Shown piece by piece: positions 6,207 to 6,636 of a stretch of DNA of 6,636 nt. Under the pieces are notes generated by a model that had not been told where the DNA came from, did no database searches, and saw nothing but the letters and a program-made list of their open reading frames with translations. This stretch comes from an uncultured Neomegalonema sp. (lineage in GTDB: Bacteria; Pseudomonadota; Alphaproteobacteria; Rhodobacterales; Rhodobacteraceae): positions 1 through 6,636 of the forward strand of contig CALFWP010000114.1 in the NCBI GenBank assembly GCA_937927905.1, read 5' to 3'. The position numbers and the translations under genes are program-made. Numbering within the stretch: position 1 is the first letter of the stretch; the number at the start of each line of letters is the position of its first letter.

Positions 6207-6636
6207 ATGCAACAGAACTTTTCTCTTCAGGATTTGGTAGACGAGGTCGACTCGCGCCCCGTGCGGACATCCGGCAAACGCCGCGTGGTCGTCGCCGGTG
6301 AGTTTGAAAGTGGAAAGTCTACGGTCATTAATGCGCTTTTGCGCATGCCGGTTCTGCCCTGCAATCCCGGCATGCTCGCACGCCCTAAAATAACGGTCAC
6401 CAATGGATCAAAGCCCAAAATTACCGTAGACGACACAAACGGACGCCGGTTTGTGGTCTCCTCCTTCAATGAAATTCTGGAAAACCGTTCAGTTGAGACC
6501 TGTCTGTTTCAATTCCCTATGTCTCATTATCAGGGCATTGATTTTATCGAGATTCCGTACCGGCATGAAAGCGGTATCACGGCTAAGCACAGGTCTTTGA
6601 TGATTGATGCTGATCTTATTATCTGGGTGACGATCG
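6207..6636 (+). CDS. Short GTPase-like protein with degenerate switch motifs (B', 3'-truncated by window edge)
   Basis: The frame is open from the ATG at 6207 to the right edge, giving 143 residues with no stop. The P-loop is intact: GEFESGKST (31-39), preceded by RRVVVA. It aligns with the short GTPase at 1329-2867 in the core strand and loop (RVVV-GEF-SGKST-IN) and again in a later strand (ADLIIW against ADVAIW). Two motifs are missing. Where the relative has VTATQMP (Switch I), this protein has PGMLARP, so Leu57 or a neighbour replaces the Thr. Where the relative has DTPG, it has EIPY (115-118), which loses both the Mg-water Asp and the Switch II Gly. It may therefore bind nucleotide without normal hydrolysis, as a pseudo-GTPase partner. 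G4, G5 and any tail lie beyond the edge. It follows the large dynamin-like gene by 12 bases, the same gene order as the first pair in the window. Confidence 0.82.
   Translation, partial: MQQNFSLQDLVDEVDSRPVRTSGKRRVVVAGEFESGKSTVINALLRMPVLPCNPGMLARPKITVTNGSKPKITVDDTNGRRFVVSSFNEILENRSVETCLFQFPMSHYQGIDFIEIPYRHESGITAKHRSLMIDADLIIWVTI

Noticed and set aside
1..6636. Classification as an anti-phage defence or toxin-secretion locus
   Set aside because: Some bacterial dynamins are tied to phage tolerance (DynA) or vesicle-linked toxin release (LeoABC), but the window has no nuclease, toxin, phage or mobility gene to support either.

Overview
The window carries six protein genes on the + strand, packed head to tail with gaps of 8, 4, 1, 46 and 12 bases, so it reads as one operon. 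The first gene is cut by the left edge and the last by the right edge. Base composition is moderate (a little over half G+C by eye). The compact polycistron and the protein style suggest a Gram-negative proteobacterium, most plausibly an alphaproteobacterium. That placement is an inference from style; no marker gene confirms it. I see no rRNA, tRNA, CRISPR array, insertion sequence or phage gene.

Layout: (A) 1-1320, C-terminal two thirds of a large dynamin-like GTPase. (B) 1329-2867, a GTPase domain joined to a long acidic, probably disordered tail that contains a pentapeptide Phe-Asp/Glu repeat. (C) 2872-3273, a small protein with a Roadblock/LC7-like pattern. (D) 3275-4039, an unrecognised 254-residue protein whose C-terminal part may hide a second, degenerate Roadblock-like fold. 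(A') 4086-6194, a complete 702-residue dynamin-like GTPase that is a paralogue of A. (B') 6207 to the right edge, a second short GTPase related to B; its P-loop is intact, but the Switch I Thr and the DxxG motif are missing.

The order is therefore A-B-C-D-A'-B': two [large dynamin-like protein + short GTPase] pairs flanking a Roadblock-like protein and an unknown partner. Large dynamin-like GTPases usually remodel or tether membranes, and Roadblock proteins usually form dimeric platforms that bind or regulate GTPases (MglB on MglA; CvnB in actinobacterial conservons). A reasonable inference is a multi-GTPase membrane-associated machine. In this model A and A' are mechanochemical subunits, B is an active switch or adaptor with a linear-motif tail, B' is a possible pseudo-GTPase, and C and D are scaffold or regulator. 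I cannot name a described system with this exact composition, and its biological role cannot be read from the sequence. The few non-coding bases hold little: a 12-base hairpin-forming gap before B' and a 46-base gap before A'.
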